A DNA stretch of 64,000 nucleotides from Kutzneria sp. CA-103260 (GTDB taxonomy: Bacteria; Actinomycetota; Actinomycetes; Mycobacteriales; Pseudonocardiaceae): NCBI RefSeq assembly GCF_018263855.1, contig NZ_CP073318.1:2666001-2730000 (forward strand), written 5' to 3'. This document shows, one piece after another, positions 35,050-44,483 of this stretch. Position 1 is the first letter of the stretch. The number at the start of each line of letters is the position of its first letter. The notes beneath the pieces are model-generated. The model made no database searches and was not told the DNA's origin. It saw only the letters and a list, made by a program, of their open reading frames with translations. Made by a program: the position numbers and the translations under genes.

Positions 35050-38000
35050 ATGACAGTCGACGGCAGCAACCACGGCATCCTTTCCACCGGTGCCCACGCG
35101 ATCAACATCCAGCTCGGCAACGCCCCCGTGCGGTCGCAGTACCTTCGGCAGGTCCGCCGGATCGTTCCCGCGGAGTTGCACGGCCGCGAGTCCGAACTCG
35201 CCGCCCTGACCGCTTTTTGCACCGCGGCGCAAGGCGGCTACACCTGGTGGCGGGCAGAGGCGTGGTCAGGCAAATCGGCGCTGATGTCCTGGTTCGTGCT
35301 GAACCCACCTCCCGGCGTGCGGATCGTCTCGTTCTTCATCACCGCCCGCCTCGCCGCCCAGAACGACCGGGGGGCCTTCGTCGAGAACGTGCTGGAGCAG
35401 CTGCTGGCCCTGCTCGGCGAGCCCATGCCGCCCTTCCTCTCCGCTGCCACCCGCGAGGCTCACCTCCTCGCACGCCTCGCAGACGCCGCCGAAGCCTGCA
35501 GGGAGCGCCGCGAACGCCTTGTGCTCCTCGTCGATGGCTTGGACGAGGATCGTGGTTCGGACGAGCACAGCATCGCTGCCCTCCTGCCCATTGACCTGCC
35601 GGCCGGCTTGCGGGTCATTGTCGCCGGCCGCCCGAACCCTCCCATCCCGGACGACGTTCCACCGCACCATCCGCTGCGGACTCGCGCCATCATCCGGCCG
35701 CTAACACCGTCCACACAGGCCCAAGTGATCCGGGCCGAGATGATGAAGGATCTCAAGCACCTGTTGCACGGCACGAAGTCCGAGCAGGACCTCCTGGGTT
35801 TCGTGACCGCCGCCGGCGGCGGCCTCTCGGTCGCCGACCTGGCCGAGCTGACCGGCTTGCTGGCGTGGGAGATCGAAGATCGGCTCCGCACCGTCAGCGG
35901 CCGCAGTTTCTCAGTCCGGCCCGCCACGCTCGTCGCAGATGGCCCAGGTGTGGTCCTCCTGGGACACGAGGAACTTCAGGGGCAGGCCGTCACACTGCTC
36001 GGGCCGGAACGCCTCGCCGGTTACCGAGACGGCCTGCACGCATGGGCCCAACGCTACCGATCGCGACAGTGGCCCACGGAGACACCGGAGTACTTGCTGC
36101 GGGGCTACTTCCGGATGCTGACCACAATCGACGACCTGCCGGCGATGATCGCGTGTGCCACCGATCCACGTCGGCAGGACCGGATGATCGACCTGTCGGG
36201 CGGCGACGCTCTCGCCCTCGCCGAGATCGCTGCGACGATGGCCGTCATCGCAGCTCGTGACGCCCCGGACTTGGTTGTCCTGACGCGATTGGGCGTTCAC
36301 CGGGACCATCTACGCGACCGCAACGCAGATGTGACGGCCGAGCTGCCTGCGGCGTGGGCTGCCCTGGGGCGGTTCGACCGTGCCGAGTCCATTGCCGAGT
36401 CCATCACGAATTCGGATGTACAAGCCGAGGCATTCGCACGTGTGGCCCACGCGCGGGTCGAGGCAGGGCACTATTCCCGGGCGGTCGAACTTCTCGGTCG
36501 GGCCGAGCCCGCGATCGGTGACTCGTTTGGCGAGGTCGTGGAGGCGGCGATGGCCCCGGCGTTGGCGATGCTGGGCGACGCCGAGCGCGCCTGTACGTTG
36601 GCTGGCAGCATCGGCGCGTTCCACGATCGAGCTGTCATCATCCGCAAAGTGACCGCAGTCGTCGCGAGCGCTGCCGCCGATCGAGCCGAAGTCATGGCTC
36701 AGTCCTTCGACTCCCTTTACGACCAGTGCATGGCTTTGACTGCGGTAGCTGCAGCTTTCGGCGCATCCGGCGAAACAGGTCGCCTGGCAGATATCGTCGA
36801 GCGAGTCCGTGATCTCGTCCGCACGGAGGCCTTGGACAACCCGGGCATGGAGGTCGACGTGCTCGCGGCGATGGCCGTCGAGCTCGCTGAGACTGGGACG
36901 ATGGCACACGTCGAGGATCTCCTGCGGGATGCCGAGAGGATCCTTGACGAACTCGACTACGACCACCTGAGGAGGCCGCTGGCTGAGGCATGGACCACGG
37001 TCGGCGACCTGAACCGCGCCTCGGTGCTCGCCTGCGGCATCGCGGACGAGTACGACCGGACGAAGGCCCTGGTCACGTTGGCATGCGGCCTGGCTGCGGC
37101 CGGACGCGCAGGACAAGCAGTTGAGGTCCTGGACCATGCTCTAGAGGTCGCACACTCAGTCGAGGATGGGATCGACACCGAAGCTCTGGCACTGGTTGCC
37201 GAGGGGTTCGTCGAGATCGGAGACGCCAATCGAGGGGTGCGCGTGGCGCTGTCGATCGAAGGAGCGCGGGAGTCCGGACGCGCCCTTGCACGGCTCGGCG
37301 AGATCTTGGCATCGGCTGGCGAGCGCGAGACAGCGGCCAGCGTTCTTGTCTTCGCTGATCGGATTGCCCGCGTCAGGACCGGGCATCACAGCCATTGCGG
37401 GGCTCTGGTCACAGCCGCTGAACGCCTTGCAGGACGAGGCGACGTCGACCGGGTGCTGGTGGTTCTCAACCTCATCGAGGACATGGTGCGCACCAGCATG
37501 CCTGACGAAGATACGTTGTCGGTGCGTTGGGCGGCGGGCGTTGCGGCATTGTGCGGCGACATGGACCGGGCCGATCGAATCATTGCGTTGCTTGCTGATC
37601 AAGAGGCTCGTGTCGGAGTGTGGGTGTCCATCGCCACCCGGCTGGCTGAGGCAGGGTGCGGCCCTCAGGTGGTAGACGCCCTCCGACGTGCCGGGCCCTT
37701 CGTCTCTTGGGTCGGCGCCAGCAGATGGAGACGGAGTGAACCGGCGTCGATTGTGCGGGGGCTTGCGACTGCCGGCTACCTTGAGACGGCAGAGGCAATC
37801 GCCCGCTCGGTGCCTGGGCCCGATCTGCAGGCCGATCTTCTGGCGACAGCGGCAAGGGCAGCGGCCCAGTCAGCTGACGCCGACCGAGCCGCTGAGATCA
37901 CGGGATGGATCGAACAGATCGTCCACGAGACGGCTCAAACCCTGGGCCCGCGCCGTCCGGACGAGGCACTGGTGGAGGTGTTGGCTCTCACCGGTGACGT

Positions 38001-38550
38001 CGGCCTTGCCGAGGCGATAACCCGGTCCGACCACGATGACAGGCGGCGGGGCTATTCGTGGGAGGCGCTGGCTCGGGCGGCGGCGACGACTGGGGATCCC
38101 GTACGGGCCAAGCGAATCCTCAACTCCGGCAACGTCGAGTGGCACGGCGACGCGCCCGTGCGGGTGGCGGCCGCTGCTGCTGCGGCAGGTTATGCCGACG
38201 ATGCGGTCGAGATCGCCGACGCCATCACGAAGCCTTACTTCCGAGCAAAGGCATTGCTGCACATGACTCGTGCGATGGCCAACGCCGGCGACACAGTTGG
38301 TGCGGAGCGGACCGCCGACATGATCACCGATGAGGAGCACCGAGCGCAGGCGCTGCTGGCCGTGCTGCGCGCTCGCCCGACACCGGCTGATCCGCGAGAC
38401 GTCGCTGAGGTGCTGCTGCTCACGTACTGGCAATCGGCTTTGCCGGAAGTCTTGGCGTCCGCGCCGGACGCGCTGGAAGAGATCCTGGCCGAGGTCGACG
38501 TCGTGTACGGCAAGCACGTGGATGGTCGCGAGGGTCTCGAATGGAAGTGA
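35050..38550 (+). CDS. NACHT-like STAND NTPase with N-terminal STG motif and helical repeats
   Basis: 1166 residues. Residues 5-21 carry GSNHGILSTGAHAINIQ, shared with the neighbour at 33953. The NTPase follows: ELHGRESELAAL, Walker A WRAEAWSGKSALM near 69-78 (A-x4-GKS form), Walker B LVLLVDGLDEDRG near 158, and AGRPNPP as sensor region. From about residue 430 to the end there are many degenerate TPR/alpha-solenoid repeats with the phrase A..AG....A..A. The N-terminal motif, switch and repeat sensor make a typical bacterial NLR-like plan. There is no enzymatic effector domain, so killing would have to come from the 149-aa partner. The start has a weak ribosome site. Confidence 0.8.
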   Translation: MTVDGSNHGILSTGAHAINIQLGNAPVRSQYLRQVRRIVPAELHGRESELAALTAFCTAAQGGYTWWRAEAWSGKSALMSWFVLNPPPGVRIVSFFITARLAAQNDRGAFVENVLEQLLALLGEPMPPFLSAATREAHLLARLADAAEACRERRERLVLLVDGLDEDRGSDEHSIAALLPIDLPAGLRVIVAGRPNPPIPDDVPPHHPLRTRAIIRPLTPSTQAQVIRAEMMKDLKHLLHGTKSEQDLLGFVTAAGGGLSVADLAELTGLLAWEIEDRLRTVSGRSFSVRPATLVADGPGVVLLGHEELQGQAVTLLGPERLAGYRDGLHAWAQRYRSRQWPTETPEYLLRGYFRMLTTIDDLPAMIACATDPRRQDRMIDLSGGDALALAEIAATMAVIAARDAPDLVVLTRLGVHRDHLRDRNADVTAELPAAWAALGRFDRAESIAESITNSDVQAEAFARVAHARVEAGHYSRAVELLGRAEPAIGDSFGEVVEAAMAPALAMLGDAERACTLAGSIGAFHDRAVIIRKVTAVVASAAADRAEVMAQSFDSLYDQCMALTAVAAAFGASGETGRLADIVERVRDLVRTEALDNPGMEVDVLAAMAVELAETGTMAHVEDLLRDAERILDELDYDHLRRPLAEAWTTVGDLNRASVLACGIADEYDRTKALVTLACGLAAAGRAGQAVEVLDHALEVAHSVEDGIDTEALALVAEGFVEIGDANRGVRVALSIEGARESGRALARLGEILASAGERETAASVLVFADRIARVRTGHHSHCGALVTAAERLAGRGDVDRVLVVLNLIEDMVRTSMPDEDTLSVRWAAGVAALCGDMDRADRIIALLADQEARVGVWVSIATRLAEAGCGPQVVDALRRAGPFVSWVGASRWRRSEPASIVRGLATAGYLETAEAIARSVPGPDLQADLLATAARAAAQSADADRAAEITGWIEQIVHETAQTLGPRRPDEALVEVLALTGDVGLAEAITRSDHDDRRRGYSWEALARAAATTGDPVRAKRILNSGNVEWHGDAPVRVAAAAAAAGYADDAVEIADAITKPYFRAKALLHMTRAMANAGDTVGAERTADMITDEEHRAQALLAVLRARPTPADPRDVAEVLLLTYWQSALPEVLASAPDALEEILAEVDVVYGKHVDGREGLEWK

Positions 38551-38611
38551 CGAACGGAGGCGTGAGGCGTCGCTGTCGTGCCCGGAGGCGATAGGACCCG
38601 CCGACATACGG

Positions 38612-38863
38612 CTACAGGGTGAGCCTCGCCGTGACCGCGGCCAGATCGCGTTTCATGTCCTCGACGTCCGGGTTGTTGATGTGGAGCTTCTTCGCGATCT
38701 GACCGAATGTCTGCTGCTGGAGATAGAACGCGGTAGCCAGGAAGCCTTCGACGTAACCCTCGAACGCGGACAACACGCCGAGCGTGATCGCCGGGGCCGA
38801 GGCGCGTGCGTCGTCGGGGTTGTCCTGTTTGCGCGGGTGTAGCGCCATCACATTCGCGGGCAC
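38612..38863 (-). pseudogene. Truncated HEPN-like (RiboL-PSP-HEPN type) fragment
   Basis: An 83-residue frame starting at GTG reads APAITLGVLSAFEGYVEGFL and ATAFYLQQQTFGQIAKKL, resembling the N-terminal helices of HEPN_RiboL-PSP proteins. The C-terminal half with the Rx4-6H RNase site is absent, so it is probably a remnant. The frame is open upstream all the way to the stop of the purD-fusion gene. Family match is by pattern and is tentative. Confidence 0.4.
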
Positions 38864-38980
38864 GATAAGGGCCTTGGCGAACCGGTCGACGCAGGTTTGC
38901 AGCTCTGAGCTGGGAGCGGGGTGGGCCGGCTGCCATGGCGTGCTCCTGACGGTTGACGCTGCGTCGCTCGATCGATGGTG

Positions 38981-40945
38981 TCAGCCGTCGACTTCGGGCA
39001 GTAGGCTGCCGACCGTGCTCGGCCCGCCAGCCGCCGAGAGAGCGTCGATGAGGTCTTGAGGTGAGCGCATCAGGCGCGGATTTGCTTTAAGGATATGGAT
39101 CTCTTCGCTTGTGGGCTCCCAGCAGGCAATTCGGCCCGCCGTCTTGATCAAGAGAATGGCGCTCGTGCAGATGACGACTTCGTCGTGAGGTTTGCACGCC
39201 TCCAGCAACCGCGCGACCACGTTCGCCGCTAGTTCATCGTGCGCGGGCTGCGGCGCGTCGAGGTGCAGTGAGATGTCCCGGATGGTCCGAGCCTGCACGG
39301 CGGCGCCGACCTTGCTGGCCGTCAGCCGGTTGTCCACAGCCGCCGTGAGCATCTGGCTCAAGGTTTCCTCTGCCTGGGAATCCTTCTGCCTGACGAACAA
39401 CCGTTGAAACCATGATCCGCGCTCGGGAGCGTCACGGGCGACAACCTCGTATCCTGCGGTCTCCAGAATGTCGACCACGGCGTCGCGCAAGGCCTCGCCG
39501 TCGTCGTTGGAGGTGTAGACCGTGATCTCCTCCAGATTGCCCCGTTCGTTGTCGACAGAGGTCCGCTCCAGAGCAGCCAGTTGATCTAGGGTGTGGGCGA
39601 CCTCAGCTTCGCGTCGCTGGGGATCGTCATAGGGCGCCCGAGCGTGAGAGCTTTCGCCTGTCTGGTATGCGAAGTAGCCGAGGTCTTCCAGGGTGTCTGC
39701 CTCGCCGCCGCGCACGGCATGCAGCGCGATGTCCGTTCGATGGTGCGAACCGGTGAGGTGCACTGAGGCCACCCGTCGGTAGGCGGCGTCCCTGGCGGTC
39801 GCAAGGTCGTCACCAAGCCCGACTACCGACAGCACTCGACCGCCGGACGAGACGATCGCGCCGTCGTCACGACGACGAGTGCCGGCATGCAGCACTCCCT
39901 CAGCGTCCGCGCCGGTGATCACATCGCCGGTACGGGGCCGGCCGGGGTAGCCCTCGGCGGCGATCACCACGGTCACCGCAGCGCCGGGGTCCCACTCCAA
40001 CGGTGGGTGCTCAGCCAGCCTGCCCTCAGCGGCGGCCAGCAGCAGTCCGGCCAACGGAGAGCGCAGCAACGCCAGCACGGATTGGGTCTCGGGGTCGCCG
40101 AACCGACAGTTGAACTCGATCACCTGCGGGCCATCGGAGGTCAGCGCTAGCCCGGCGTACAGCACGCCGGAGAATGGACTGCCGCGCTCGGCCAGTTCGT
40201 CCACCACAGGCTGCACGATGCGGGCGACGACATCGTCGGTCAACCCTTCCGGCGCCCACGGCAGCGGGCTGTACGACCCCATGCCCCCGGTGTTAGGGCC
40301 GGCCTCTTTGTCACCGACCCGCTTGAAGTCCTGTGCCAGCAGCAGCGGCACCACGGTGGTCCCGTCAACCACGCAGAACAGGGATGCCTCAGGTCCATCG
40401 AGAAACGATTCGACCAGCACCGGATGCCCGCCGTCGAGCAGGTGCATCGCATGCGCACGGGCGAGGTCGTAGTCCGTGGTGACGACGACGCCTTTGCCGG
40501 CGGCAAGCCCGTCATCCTTGACCACCCAAGGCGGTCCGAACCGGTGCAGCGCGGCGTCCAGATGTGCTGGCGTACCGATGAGTTCGCTGCGGGCGGTGGG
40601 TACGTCGGCAGCCCGCATGACATCCTTGGCGAACGCCTTGGAGCCCTCGATGCGGGCGGCTTCCCTGGACGGCCCGAAGCACGGAATGCCGGCGTCGCGC
40701 ACAGGGTCGGCGGCACCGGCGACCAGCGGCAACTCAGACCCGATCACTACCAGGCCGGCGTTCCACTCCTTGGCGAGGGCGGCGACAGCAGTCGGATCAG
40801 TGAGGTCGATGCCGTACGTCTCGCACACAGCCGAGGTGCCAGCGTTGCCGGGGGCGCAGGCCACCGCGGTAACCGACAGGTCCTTCAAGAAGGCGAGGAC
40901 CAGAGCATGCTCGCGGGCCCCTGACCCGATGATGAGGACGCGCAT
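38981..40945 (-). CDS. purD: Phosphoribosylamine-glycine ligase (GARS) fused to an extra C-terminal domain
   Basis: 654 residues, against about 420 for ordinary PurD. Residues 1-412 are a full GAR synthetase: [39 protein letters not shown] (ATP-grasp), [13 protein letters not shown] and [12 protein letters not shown], so the second step of purine synthesis should be possible. Residues 413-654 are unrelated to Pur[51 protein letters not shown]. This extension resembles a domain that I have seen alone in actinobacterial and cyanobacterial proteins near STAND genes; I cannot name it. The setting, a HEPN-like fragment and NLR genes, is accessory, so this may be a second purD. Its 5' region (40946-41236) has no gene. 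Confidence 0.85.
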   Translation of the reverse strand: MRVLIIGSGAREHALVLAFLKDLSVTAVACAPGNAGTSAVCETYGIDLTDPTAVAALAKEWNAGLVVIGSELPLVAGAADPVRDAGIPCFGPSREAARIEGSKAFAKDVMRAADVPTARSELIGTPAHLDAALHRFGPPWVVKDDGLAAGKGVVVTTDYDLARAHAMHLLDGGHPVLVESFLDGPEASLFCVVDGTTVVPLLLAQDFKRVGDKEAGPNTGGMGSYSPLPWAPEGLTDDVVARIVQPVVDELAERGSPFSGVLYAGLALTSDGPQVIEFNCRFGDPETQSVLALLRSPLAGLLLAAAEGRLAEHPPLEWDPGAAVTVVIAAEGYPGRPRTGDVITGADAEGVLHAGTRRRDDGAIVSSGGRVLSVVGLGDDLATARDAAYRRVASVHLTGSHHRTDIALHAVRGGEADTLEDLGYFAYQTGESSHARAPYDDPQRREAEVAHTLDQLAALERTSVDNERGNLEEITVYTSNDDGEALRDAVVDILETAGYEVVARDAPERGSWFQRLFVRQKDSQAEETLSQMLTAAVDNRLTASKVGAAVQARTIRDISLHLDAPQPAHDELAANVVARLLEACKPHDEVVICTSAILLIKTAGRIACWEPTSEEIHILKANPRLMRSPQDLIDALSAAGGPSTVGSLLPEVDG

Positions 40946-41236
40946 GACAAGCAGCGTAGAGGGTTCAGTCGACGTAGAGTGCCGTATCGCTGACGAACCA
41001 CATTACCGGATTAACCGACCGCTGGCAGACGGTGACAACGCACACGGGCCGATCGCAGTCAGCAGCCGATGCAGATTGCCGGGATAGGCAAAGGCCGTTG
41101 GATCCGCTCGGTGTCGAGCATGAGAAGAGGGAGGAACGATGACGGGCTCTGGCTCAAGTTTTGTTTAGCGGTCCAGTCACGAAGCGTCGTGGCGCGGGTG
41201 AAGATCACAGTGCCTTTTGCCTCTTGATCGATATCG
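40946..41236. other. Upstream region of the purD fusion; no gene
   Basis: About 290 bases. A nine-codon frame with a good GGGAGG site (ATG at 41139) is too short to call. The purD promoter must lie here. I see nothing else. Confidence 0.4.
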
Positions 41237-41740
41237 TTGCGGATCGTGTGTTCGGAGTTGCCCTCGTGCGAGGGAACGTTGTTGCTGGGCCTGGCGAACG
41301 TGGTGCTGACCGATCTTCGGGTAGAAGGCGGCGAGCTGCGTGCTGTCGTCCGTGCCGACAGCGACGGAGTTGCGTGCCCTGCACGCGGGACGTGGTCTGG
41401 TCGAGTCCATGGGAGCTACACGCCGTCGGTGTGCGATTTGCCTGTGGGCGGGCGCAGTACCGCGTTTGTGATGCGGGTACGTCGTTTCGTCTGCGCTGCC
41501 CAGGAGTGTCCACGTAGGACTTCGTGCAGCAGATGCCAGGCCTGACACGTCGTCACAGTCGCTGGTCGGAGCGACTGCGGTCGGGATGGCACCAGTGGTC
41601 GCGGCGGCGGTGCCGATGGTGATGGGGTTCAGGGGCTGGGAGGCCGCTGTGGAGCAGGCACCTAGACGAGCGGTCTGGGCGGTAAACCTGTTCGGAGTGA
41701 GTGGTCCCACCATCGACTCGTGAACCGAGCAAGGCTCATG
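41237..41740 (+). pseudogene. ISL3-family transposase remnant
   Basis: The frame reads TLLLGLANVVLTDLRVEGGE, ACPARGTWSGRVHGSYTPSV, FVMRVRRFVCAAQECPRRT, the N-terminal zinc/HTH part of ISL3 transposases. A one-base loss near 41516 then shifts the frame, and homology goes on as FVQQMPGLTRRHSRWSERL. One zinc Cys is lost (CPAR for CPAC). The DDE domain is missing. Confidence 0.75.
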
Positions 41741-41857
41741 CTGGCGCTGAACTCTACCCGTGCCTCGGCTTGAGTTTTTCAACGTGACTCAAATCGTGGT
41801 CGGGTGTCGATCGTGTTGCTCGCCGTGGGCACGCTCATCCCGGTGACTACCGGCGTC

Positions 41858-42048
41858 TCAGGCCGTGGGGTTGATGAGTGCGTCGGCCCGGGGTGTGCGG
41901 TGGTACAGCACGGATCCACCGACACGGGTCCGGGTGACCAGTCCGTTGGCCAGGAGCACGGCGAGGTGTTGGCTGATCGCCCCGGGAGTGACAGCGAGCC
42001 GCATCGCCAACGGGCGACGTCCTCGGGCGTGAACCGCCAGGTGATCAT
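41858..42048 (-). pseudogene. ArsR-like regulator fragment
   Basis: Minus-strand pieces WRFTPEDVA and, in a shifted frame, LAMRLAVTPGAISQHLAVL, ANGLVTRTRVGGSVLYHRT look like the winged-helix recognition helix and wing of an ArsR repressor. The N-terminus is lost and one frameshift is needed. Confidence 0.5.
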
Positions 42049-42571
42049 GACTGTGACTCAGGTTTAGGCACAGCTAAAAGTCTCGCGGAGTAGGTCTGCG
42101 AAGTCCAGAGTCAGACGCATGACCGGTACATCTCTCGACACCGAAACCTCGCGTTGATTTAGGAAGCTGCAGGGTGCCTTCAGCCTGGTGCCTCTACGAT
42201 CCCCCGTCTCCTTCCAGGAGACGGCACGGCCGGAGCGACTCGCTGTAGTGAGCAGAGTGCTCGAGTTGATTCGGCAAGCGAAAACCAGGGGGAGGGGACG
42301 CTCGGCGCATGCGGAACACGATCGGGGGCCGCATGCGCCGAGCGGGATTCCGACGCCGGACGAGGCGTTCGTCCCGAGCGCACGCGACCCGGCCCGGCGT
42401 GTGGTAGCGCTGATGTCGTTCGTCCAGCCAGGCTCGCAGCGCGCCGCCGGGCAATCGACGGCCCGGCTACGCTCGCGGCTGGGCCACCTTCACTGGCGTG
42501 GCGACCGTTGCCGCACCGCGAGAACCGGACCAGAAAAGCGACCTCGGAGGACAGCCGGAATACCGATTGCG
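42049..42571. other. Non-coding stretch downstream of the XRE regulator
   Basis: About 520 bases without a convincing gene on either strand. The main feature is the long hairpin at 42299-42344. Confidence 0.45.
42299..42344. terminator. 16-bp perfect hairpin
   Basis: CGCTCGGCGCATGCGG at 42299-42314 pairs exactly with 42329-42344 around a 14-base loop. It lies about 230 bases past the stop of the minus-strand XRE gene and may end its transcript. Confidence 0.6.
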
Positions 42572-43759
42572 TCAGCGCCGCAGCGCCCACGCCGGACGCT
42601 GGCCGTGTGCGAGGGCTGCTGTGGTTTCGACGAGGCTCCGCTGGCCCGGCGTGGCCTGACGGGTCCGCGCCTGCTGCACGAAACGGCCAAGCTCTGCGCG
42701 GATGGTGGCGGAGTCCAGTTTCAGGATCGTAGGCAGGAGCGCCTCGATGACTTGACACGCCTGATCGAGGTGATCGATGCCAGCCATGGCTGTGGCCTGC
42801 CGGATCGTGAAGCGGCTGCGGGAGTTGCTGTCGTGTGGGAGTGCGGGGTGGCGCTCGAGTTCGATGGCGAAGATGTCGGCGGCCTGCTCGAAACGCCGGA
42901 GGCTGATCATGCATGACGCTTCGATGAGGCGCGGGTTTCCGTTCTCGATACGTGGGCCCCAGCGGGCTCCGTGTCTGTTGTCCTGGTGGGCGTGGCCTCG
43001 CGAGCGTTCCAGCGCTTCGTGGCAGGCCCCGTAGTCGCCGATGGACGCGTGCCCCTGGGCTTCGCGCCGCGCGGCGTGGGCACGGATCAGTGGTGTGGCC
43101 GCGGGATGGCCTGCCGCCTGGCCGGCCAGTCTGATCGCGGTAGCGGCGTCGCCGCGGTGCTCGGCAATGAACGCTTTGCGGACGAGAGCGTACGCGGCCA
43201 TGGTCTCGTCGCCGCCGTTCGCTCCCCAGCGGACCGCGAGATCGGTCCAGCGCAACGCCTCGGCGAAGTTACCGGCCTCCTGCGCCATCCAACCCGTGTA
43301 CTCGGCAAATCTTGATGCCAGCAACCAGATTTCGTCGCGCCGGTCGGCCTCGGCATGGGAAGCGGTATCGGTCAGGATCCGCGCGATGGACCGCAGCGAG
43401 GCGTCCACGAATCGGGGACCGGCGGATCTGCCGATGTCCTTCAGTTCCTCCAGGATCCGTCCGTATCCGGCAACGAGCGAGTCGACCGCGACGGGGCTGT
43501 CAGCCGGTGCGCCGCGGCGCGCGGTTTCGGCGAGCTTGATCAGTACGCCGCCGGCGTCGCACGCCGCGTCGCATGCTGCGGCTGCAGCGGACGTCGGGTT
43601 GCGGCGCCCGCTCTCCAGATTGCAGATCTGCCCCTCGGAGACATTCGCGCGCCGTGCGAGCTCGCGCACGGTCCACCCCCGCCGTGCTCGGAGCCTCGCC
43701 AGTTCGACGCCGAAGTCGCCCACACGAGCCAGGGTATGACGTGACGCAGGTGGGAACAA
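42572..43759 (-). CDS. XRE-family regulator with TPR-like C-terminal domain
   Basis: 395 residues. The HTH is ELARLRARRGWTVRELARRA, NVSEGQICNLESGRRNP. The rest is a helical, TPR-like domain (FAEYTGWMAQEAGNFAEALRW; AYALVRKAFIAEHRGDAATA; ASIGDYGACHEALERSRGHA) common in actinobacterial XRE proteins that sense small molecules or peptides. The start could instead be the GTG at 43723 (VGDFGVELARL). It is divergent from the TIR operon with a 114-base gap, so it may control it; that is inference from position only. Confidence 0.75.
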   Translation of the reverse strand: MFPPASRHTLARVGDFGVELARLRARRGWTVRELARRANVSEGQICNLESGRRNPTSAAAAACDAACDAGGVLIKLAETARRGAPADSPVAVDSLVAGYGRILEELKDIGRSAGPRFVDASLRSIARILTDTASHAEADRRDEIWLLASRFAEYTGWMAQEAGNFAEALRWTDLAVRWGANGGDETMAAYALVRKAFIAEHRGDAATAIRLAGQAAGHPAATPLIRAHAARREAQGHASIGDYGACHEALERSRGHAHQDNRHGARWGPRIENGNPRLIEASCMISLRRFEQAADIFAIELERHPALPHDSNSRSRFTIRQATAMAGIDHLDQACQVIEALLPTILKLDSATIRAELGRFVQQARTRQATPGQRSLVETTAALAHGQRPAWALRR

Positions 43760-43873
43760 CGCAGCGAGGACATCGCGTCGCTATTCAGTTCAGGTCGAAT
43801 ATGCGTCGAACCCTGTGTCCGACCGATACGGTAGCTGGGAGCTCTCGTCAGAGCGGCCTGGAAAGGGGCGATC

Positions 43874-44473
43874 ATGCCGCGTGTCTTCCTGAGCTTCCGA
43901 AAAGCGGACTCGCGGTGGATGCGAGACCGCGTCTACCAGGCCTTGACCGCCCGGTTTGGGGCCAGCGAGGTCTTCAAGTCGGGCGGGTCGATCCCAGCGG
44001 GTGCCGACTACGCCGAGATCCTGCGGCGGCAGGCCGCCGAGTGTGAACTGATGCTCGTGCTCATCGGGCCGGCGTGGCTCGACATCCGTGGCGACGACGG
44101 GGTGCGGCTCATCGATCGGGCCCACGACTGGGTCCGCGTGGAGATCGCGACGGCCCTGAAGGCGGGAAACCGCGTCGTCCCCGTCCTGCTGGGCGACGCG
44201 ACGATGCTTCCCGCGGCAGCGGCGTTGCCGGACGAGATAGCAGATCTCGCGCGGCTGCAGTTTCTCCGCGTTCCAGAGACTCACCTGGCGGACGAGCTCG
44301 ACCGACTATGCGCCGACGTGACAGCTCTCATGCCCGATCTCGGGCATGGGTCGGTGTCGCCGACGGCCGCTGCGGCGCCTGCCGCTGAACCGACGGTGAC
44401 CATGACGGCACGGGTGTCCGGCGGCGGCAGCGCGTACCAGGCGGCTCGCGATCAGACGATCCGACCAGCTTAG
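43874..44473 (+). CDS. TIR-domain protein with C-terminal SGGG/RD motif
   Basis: 199 residues, ATG after GAAAGGGG. The TIR domain occupies residues 1-155: VFLSFRKADS (box 1), FKSGGSIPAGADYAEILRRQ, LMLVLIGPAWLD, and DWVRVEIATALKAGNRVVPV, where the Glu after WVRV is the catalytic NADase residue of bacterial TIRs. A Pro/Ala linker leads to the C-terminal motif ARVSGGGSAYQAARDQTI (179-196). That motif recurs at the C-terminus of the 145-aa protein and the N-terminus of the NTPase of the same operon. The likely role is an NAD-consuming effector brought into an assembly through this motif. First gene of a four-gene operon. Confidence 0.85.
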   Translation: MPRVFLSFRKADSRWMRDRVYQALTARFGASEVFKSGGSIPAGADYAEILRRQAAECELMLVLIGPAWLDIRGDDGVRLIDRAHDWVRVEIATALKAGNRVVPVLLGDATMLPAAAALPDEIADLARLQFLRVPETHLADELDRLCADVTALMPDLGHGSVSPTAAAAPAAEPTVTMTARVSGGGSAYQAARDQTIRPA

Positions 44474-44483
44474 GGGTGGGGCA

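Noticed and set aside
34602..35594. 330-aa plus-strand frame before and across the NACHT-like start
   Set aside because: It is Arg/Pro/His-rich and overlaps the real gene in another frame.
38235..38936. Minus-strand 233-aa frame
   Set aside because: It lies mostly antisense to the end of the NACHT-like gene, and its Arg/Pro-rich composition is that of a GC-rich shadow.
41139..41168. Nine-codon frame with a good ribosome site
   Set aside because: Too short to support as a gene and next to a decayed ISL3 transposase.
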